From Sergeia podlipaevii (taxonomy: Eukaryota; Euglenozoa; Kinetoplastea; Trypanosomatida; Trypanosomatidae): a stretch of DNA of 39,885 bases. The stretch is taken from the NCBI GenBank assembly GCA_030849805.1, contig JASANZ010002053.1, positions 1-39,885 of the forward strand. The letters are read 5' to 3'. Below are positions 35,876 through 39,885 of the stretch, one piece after another. Made by a program: the position numbers and the translations under genes. The notes beneath the pieces were generated by a model. That model saw only the letters and a program-made list of their open reading frames with translations. It was not told where the DNA came from and searched no databases. Position 1 is the stretch's first letter. Each line of letters begins with the position of its first letter.

Positions 35876-36652
35876 TCAGTACTGTTGGCCACCGCGTCCC
35901 TGATTCCCGTTGTAGTAGTTTCCGTTATAGTTACCAGAGCCCCTACCTCCTCTCTGGTTGTAGTTCCCGTTGCCACGGCCTCCACCACGGCCGTAGTTGT
36001 TGTTCTTGTTGTTATTGCCCTGGTAACGGTTCTGCGTGGCGTCCTGGAACTCGCGGAAGCCGAAGCTCTCAGTGAGCGCACTTTGCAAGAAGTGTTCTAG
36101 CGCCACGGCAAACTGCTGCTCGAACTGAATCACCCATTCTTCCTTGGTCTGCGACCCAGCGCGGGTAATCTTACCCTTGAGAGAGTACCCAGTCGGGGTA
36201 CGCTCAAAAGTCAGGTCGTACGAGTTGTTCACCATGTGATGACTCGGTATGCGCTGCTCTACCACAGCCACAAATGCGCCGAGGTCCATGTGACGCATGC
36301 GCAGCGCCACGCGCCGATCGCTGTCGAACTGGGGAGTCATGTCGTTGGGATCCATCTTCCGAGGGCCTAGCTGCGGGTGCTGAGAAACTAGGAGCTGCTT
36401 GCGGTCTACCGCCACGCGCGTCATAGACCCAAGGGCGGGATTGTCGCGGACATCGAAGATCTCAAACTTGGGCAGCTCACGTGGGGATCTGAAGTATCGG
36501 GTGCCGCCAACAAAGCTGCGGTCACGCGCTGATGCGTCTGGGGATGAGGCTGAAGTGGAAGACGCGGCAGCAGTGGAAGACTGGAATCGAGCAGCGTAAC
36601 ACCCGCTGGCAGCCGCCGAGAGACGGGCAGCGTAGGATCCAAAACGAAGCAT
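35876..36652 (-). CDS. MRP2: MRP2 (gBP25)-like mitochondrial RNA-binding protein with RGG tail
   Basis: This 258-aa protein has an N-terminal presequence (about 1-35, MLRFGSYAARLSAAASG, then Ser/Ala-rich). The core at 60-200 (PKFEIFDVRDNPALGSMTRV, QHPQLGPRKMDPNDMTPQFD, a strand-rich middle and EQQFAVALEHFLQSALTESFGF) matches my knowledge of kinetoplastid MRP2. MRP2 pairs with MRP1 in a heterotetramer with a whirly fold that binds and anneals guide RNAs during mitochondrial RNA editing and stability control. Unusually, residues 205-258 form an Asn/Gly/Tyr-rich tail with several RGG and GRG motifs, which would add nonspecific RNA binding. The start at 36652 is the first ATG after a strong acceptor at 36735-36734. 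The gene lies directly upstream of the MRP1-like gene in transcription order. Confidence 0.82.
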   Translation of the reverse strand: MLRFGSYAARLSAAASGCYAARFQSSTAAASSTSASSPDASARDRSFVGGTRYFRSPRELPKFEIFDVRDNPALGSMTRVAVDRKQLLVSQHPQLGPRKMDPNDMTPQFDSDRRVALRMRHMDLGAFVAVVEQRIPSHHMVNNSYDLTFERTPTGYSLKGKITRAGSQTKEEWVIQFEQQFAVALEHFLQSALTESFGFREFQDATQNRYQGNNNKNNNYGRGGGRGNGNYNQRGGRGSGNYNGNYYNGNQGRGGQQY

Positions 36653-37277
36653 CCTCTCAACCAAAAAGTGTTTCAGTTTCTTTTTTTTTTCTTTGCAGAG
36701 CACAACAAAAGAAAACAAAAACGTACTGTGTACCTAAAAAAAAAAAAAAAAAAGAAGAACAGGTAAGTCGGTAATATCAGCAGTGTTCCCCTACTAAGTC
36801 ACCTCTACTGTGCTGATGAAAGTGATAGTAAATGCTAATTCCTTGCTGTAGTTGAAGATGTTCTGCTACTACTGCAATCGCTATTAAAAAAAACTTCGAG
36901 CTATAAAAAAAAAAAATGAGAAGAAATATATAATTTAGAAGATGCCTCATACACATAACTTGTAGCAATCGTTCAGTTCTCAGTGATATGGTACATTTAT
37001 GACTGCCTCTCCAAAGGTCATACATGCACATGCAAGGTAAATGAAAAACATGTCGAAACAATTATAGGAAAAAATTCTTGTTATTATCTTCATTTGCTAG
37101 GTGGAAAAAAAGTTAGTAATTATATTGTTTATTCGTGCTTATATGCTACTCAAGCAAAAATCAAGAAAAGGGATTTTAAATGACTTTTATACGAGAGAAA
37201 AGAGAGAATTAAAAAAAGGGCACACAGATGCTGGTGAGAAAGAATGAGGATGCTGCGGCAAGTGTAGGCGCCGCTTC
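36653..37277. other. Spacer between MRP2-like and TSR2 genes
   Basis: This includes the MRP2-like acceptor with its 18-base A run on the + strand (36736-36753). The remainder, the TSR2 3' UTR, is AT-rich. A 94-aa minus-strand frame at 36777-37061 shows no protein-like features. Confidence 0.5.
36734..36764 (-). promoter_or_regulatory. Predicted SL trans-splice acceptor for the MRP2-like gene
   Basis: A pyrimidine tract of about 26 bases on the minus strand (about 36736-36764, including 18 consecutive T) is followed immediately by AG at 36735-36734. This is the strongest acceptor in the window. The 81-nt leader has no upstream ATG. Confidence 0.7.
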
Positions 37278-37916
37278 CTAAACGATATAATTCCAGCCAT
37301 CGCTAGACTTCTTATACGCGTTCTTCTTCTTCCTGTACACCTTGGGCTGCTGCTGCTGTTGCCGTTGCACCTCAGCCTCCTCTTCCTCACCTTCCTCGGC
37401 ATCACCAACATCAGCCGCGGCCGCCTCATCCAGGGAGGCGTAGTTGCCGCTCAACCCTAGCGCAAAATCCTCTCCCTCGCCTTCCATTGACGTACCCCCG
37501 TTCACGCAGAGCGCGAGTGGGTTGCTCTGGCGGTAGAACGCCTCCGACCTGACGAACTGCTCAACTTTGGTAAAGTCATTCTGGCAGCAGCGGCAGTACA
37601 TGTCGTGCAGCAGCACAGAAACCTCCTCCGGGCTGTCATCCTCCATGATCACAGAGCGCGCAGATCCAAAGAAGTCCTCAAAAAACAACTGTAGATCATC
37701 CGCGTACACTTCGCCATCGCGCTGGTGCCAATCAATGAGGTCACGGTGAAGAGTGGGAAAGGCATTTGGGTCGCAGTGCTGAGCAACAAGGTGAAGGGCA
37801 GTCCACTGGTTCAATACGGCTGTCAGACCACGAACGAACACACCAAACTGCTCCTCAGTAGCTCGATATGCGGGCCGCACAAGCTGTACACCATATGGCT
37901 GCTGTTGCTGCTGCAT
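37278..37916 (-). CDS. TSR2: Pre-rRNA-processing protein TSR2
   Basis: This 212-aa protein matches the Tsr2 family in size and layout. A helical domain (about 15-130) has FGVFVRGLTAVLNQWTALHLVAQHC, the region of the family's WGG motif (here W-T-A), then ADDLQLFFEDFF and the conserved EDDSPEEVSVLLHDMY. The C-terminal 80 residues are acidic and Gln-rich and end in a basic patch. Tsr2 is a chaperone that delivers ribosomal protein eS26 to pre-40S particles and supports 20S pre-rRNA processing. Its acidic tail is thought to shield the basic ribosomal protein. The start is the ATG at 37916; an in-frame TTG at 37940 is not a likely start. The AG at 37945-37944 supports this choice. Confidence 0.87.
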   Translation of the reverse strand: MQQQQQPYGVQLVRPAYRATEEQFGVFVRGLTAVLNQWTALHLVAQHCDPNAFPTLHRDLIDWHQRDGEVYADDLQLFFEDFFGSARSVIMEDDSPEEVSVLLHDMYCRCCQNDFTKVEQFVRSEAFYRQSNPLALCVNGGTSMEGEGEDFALGLSGNYASLDEAAAADVGDAEEGEEEEAEVQRQQQQQPKVYRKKKNAYKKSSDGWNYIV

Positions 37917-38213
37917 GTCTTTCTTCTTTTTCTTTACCAAAAACTAACAAGCAACAAAATAAATAAAAAACGGCTATATATAAAAAGAAGACGACTAGAC
38001 TATGCTTTGTTGTTGTTTCCGAACCAAAAGAAAAAAGAAAAAAGAAAGGAGACGGAGAGAGATAATGTATACAAGTTCATACACACTTCTGGCATGAAAG
38101 GCAAAAAAAAAAAAAAAACGCAGTGTGAACGTTCTTCAAAGAAAAAAAAAATCAACAATTTGTCATAGAAACACAAAAAAAAAGATGTGTGATTTCCTGT
38201 TGTTGCTGATTTT
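37917..38213. other. Short spacer upstream of TSR2
   Basis: This spacer, just under 300 bp, contains the TSR2 acceptor and the 3' UTR of the 350-aa gene. It includes a 16-base A run at about 38103-38118. Confidence 0.5.
37944..37978 (-). promoter_or_regulatory. Predicted SL trans-splice acceptor for TSR2
   Basis: The T-rich stretch GTTTTTTATTTATTTTGTTGC on the minus strand leads to AG at 37945-37944. This is 28 nt before the ATG. Confidence 0.5.
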
Positions 38214-39266
38214 TCATTCTGTTTGTAATATGCCCTCGCTTTCTGCGAGCGCTCTGGCGGCGTACTGGACCACCGCATGGATTGCCTCTACTGTCTCATT
38301 GCAGCAGTGGATGGCTCCGCCCTCGGTCTCCGACACCACACGATGAAAAGGACAGCGTGCAGAACCTTTCATTCTGTCCATAAAGTGCGGCATCAACCCC
38401 GCCCACCCCTTGCCAAGAACTTCATCTAGCGTGAACACACGATACTTTGGCAGTTGAACACCGAACACAGGACCTAGTCGAGAAAGTAGGAAACGCACAT
38501 CATCCTGGCGATCATGGGTGGTTAAAAAAGCAATGGCCTTCTCGCACTGACGTGTGTCATCACTGCCGCTCAAACTGGCATCGCCGCTTCCACGCGCGTT
38601 AGCCAATCCATCCCCCTTGTCTTCGTCACTGTCACCACAGTTGGCCACTGCCTGAGCAATCACAGTATTTAACACCTGTATAAGCTCCTCTCTCTTTTTA
38701 TCTGAGCACAATACCAGCGAGGCACATGCTGGCTGAACAGACACAAGCCTGAGTCGATCCTCGTAGGTGCGCAACGGCCCTCTCTTTTCATTGTGAATGC
38801 CAACAAGATACGGCGGCACACCATGTTTTTCGCGCACGCGCGTCACGATGCCGCCGATCAAAAGTTTCTTATCCTTCGCCGTCATGTTGAGCGCTTTCAC
38901 GGTAGGCTGGAATACGAACCTGTTGGACTGTACCGTGTTGGCATCAAGACCACAAAACGGATAGCGCACCACAACGAATTTGCCCTCCACCGGTGCTGTG
39001 GTGCGACTTTCAAAGAACTCTGGATCTGCCAGTGGCATTATGTCAACCAGCACAGCGCAGCGCTCAAGGTAGCTCTCAGGCATGTCGCGCCACTCCATGT
39101 CTGGCACTGCTACAGTCCCCTCGCTCTCGGTGACAGGGGAGACGTGTTCAGAATGAGAAGTGCTTTCAGAACCGTTAGGATGGGACTGCGGCTCTAATGC
39201 AACCGGAGTCTTTGCAACCTTAAAGCTCCGCACGGAGCAATCTTCGTCGTCGCTGCTTGTATACAT
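38214..39266 (-). CDS. Hypothetical protein, 350 aa
   Basis: I do not recognise this protein. From the ATG at 39266 it begins with an acidic MYTSSDDED stretch and a Ser/Pro-rich region to about residue 55. A folded region follows (about 56-190) with alternating strands and helices, for example GKFVVVRYPFCGL, LLIGGIVTRVREKHGVPPYLVGIHNEKRG and RLRLVSVQPACASLVLCSDKKREELIQVLNTVIAQAV. A polar low-complexity linker (about 205-245) separates it from a second helical part with several cysteines near the C-terminus. No signal or membrane helix is present. The frame extends 81 codons further upstream, but that stretch is hydrophobic T-tract sequence lying in the trans-splicing region, so the shorter start is preferred. 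Confidence 0.72.
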   Translation of the reverse strand: MYTSSDDEDCSVRSFKVAKTPVALEPQSHPNGSESTSHSEHVSPVTESEGTVAVPDMEWRDMPESYLERCAVLVDIMPLADPEFFESRTTAPVEGKFVVVRYPFCGLDANTVQSNRFVFQPTVKALNMTAKDKKLLIGGIVTRVREKHGVPPYLVGIHNEKRGPLRTYEDRLRLVSVQPACASLVLCSDKKREELIQVLNTVIAQAVANCGDSDEDKGDGLANARGSGDASLSGSDDTRQCEKAIAFLTTHDRQDDVRFLLSRLGPVFGVQLPKYRVFTLDEVLGKGWAGLMPHFMDRMKGSARCPFHRVVSETEGGAIHCCNETVEAIHAVVQYAARALAESEGILQTE

Positions 39267-39885
39267 ACAAAAAGAGATAGGAATATTAGTTGATAACAAA
39301 AAAAAAAGACAATAATATCCTTTTGGTGTACGTATACGTATGAAAACTAAAGGCAAAAAAAAAAAAAAGAGAAATGATATACGATAAACACTACTAACAA
39401 ACATTGCAATGAACGTCAAAAAGGCAAAAATAAATAAAAAAATAAAAGCTGGGAAGTGTACTTGCACAAATCTATACGCAGCGTGTGTGCTAATTTGCAA
39501 TATGGTCAAGGCAACAAATAGTCATCCATTGAAACCGTCAGAAGCTAAACAAAAAATGCAAAAATGCAAAAATGCTACATATATATATATGCGTATGTAT
39601 AGATTTTCTTCCGTGTGGGAAGTGTAAACACACAAGAAAAATGGAAAAAAAAAAACGAAATGTTGAAAGAAAGCACTCATTGTTTCTGCGATGATATTTT
39701 GTCAGATACAGGCGTGTCCTCCTTTATATTTTTTTTTTCTCGTTGCTTTTCGCCGTACCATTTCTCCTTTCTTTTCGATGATTTACAAGCGAAAAATTCT
39801 ATGTATAGCACAAATGTTTATCTACATGCCCATTCAACAAACCAAACAAAAACTAACATCTATCCCTCCCTCCTCCCTCCCCCTC
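39267..39885. other. Right-end spacer
   Basis: This holds the acceptor for the 350-aa gene and a TA tract at about 39579-39590. From about 39715 there is a switch to pyrimidine-rich sequence on the + strand, ending in a CCCTCC-type run at the window edge. No gene is seen. Confidence 0.5.
39347..39371 (-). promoter_or_regulatory. Predicted SL trans-splice acceptor for the 350-aa gene
   Basis: A tract of about 15 pyrimidines (39355-39370 on the minus strand) is followed by GCC and then AG at 39348-39347. No ATG lies between it and 39266. A later pyrimidine stretch next to the ATG has its first AG inside the gene. Confidence 0.5.

Noticed and set aside
36777..37061. 94-aa minus-strand frame between MRP2-like and TSR2 genes
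   Set aside because: Low similarity to protein composition, with clusters of Met, Cys, His and Phe. No domain is seen and it lies in an expected 3' UTR.
39267..39509. Apparent membrane-spanning leader of the 350-aa protein
   Set aside because: The frame starts at TTG and passes through two pyrimidine tracts. The hydrophobic residues come from T runs upstream of the likely start.
1..39885. tRNA, rRNA, snoRNA, transposon and CRISPR signals
   Set aside because: None was recognised by reading the spacers. A covariance-model search was not possible, so small C/D or H/ACA RNAs cannot be excluded.

Overview
This window is a trypanosomatid (kinetoplastid) nuclear chromosome segment. Sixteen protein genes can be supported and all lie on the minus strand. 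They have no introns, and they are separated by 0.3-1.5 kb spacers rich in A runs on the + strand. Most coding starts are preceded, on the transcribed strand, by a pyrimidine tract and an AG. This is the architecture of a polycistronic transcription unit matured by spliced-leader (SL) trans-splicing. Kinetoplastid-specific mitochondrial RNA-binding proteins support the assignment. The moderate GC of the genes, the AT-rich spacers and the many (TA)n tracts suggest a non-Leishmania genus, but the genus cannot be fixed from the sequence alone.

In order of transcription (right to left) the window holds: an unrecognised 350-aa protein; TSR2 (ribosome biogenesis); an MRP2-like mitochondrial RNA-binding protein with an RGG tail; a second protein that looks like its MRP1-type partner, with long acidic and basic tails; a four-helix EXPERA (sterol isomerase-like) membrane protein with a poly-Asn tail; a 1635-aa TPR protein; an NSF-like double AAA ATPase that begins with a signal peptide; the mitochondrial cysteine desulfurase NFS; NVL/Rix7 (60S biogenesis AAA ATPase); a 140-aa probable mitochondrial single-pass membrane protein; a 450-aa two-helix membrane protein; a 948-aa probable mitochondrial protein with a PIN-like C-terminal region; a 209-aa two-helix protein; exocyst Sec6; a TatD family nuclease; an unrecognised 217-aa protein; and the N-terminal third or so of an ABCA transporter that runs off the left end.

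As usual in such units, neighbours are not functionally grouped. The exception may be the two mitochondrial RNA-binding proteins at 32743-36652, whose cores resemble each other and the MRP1/MRP2 pair of kinetoplastid RNA metabolism. The most unusual gene is at 21335-24199. It has both AAA modules of NSF/Sec18, but in place of the NSF N domain it carries a secretory signal and a four-cysteine beta-rich domain, which predicts an ATPase in the lumen of the secretory pathway. No RNA gene, transposon, CRISPR array or broken gene could be supported.
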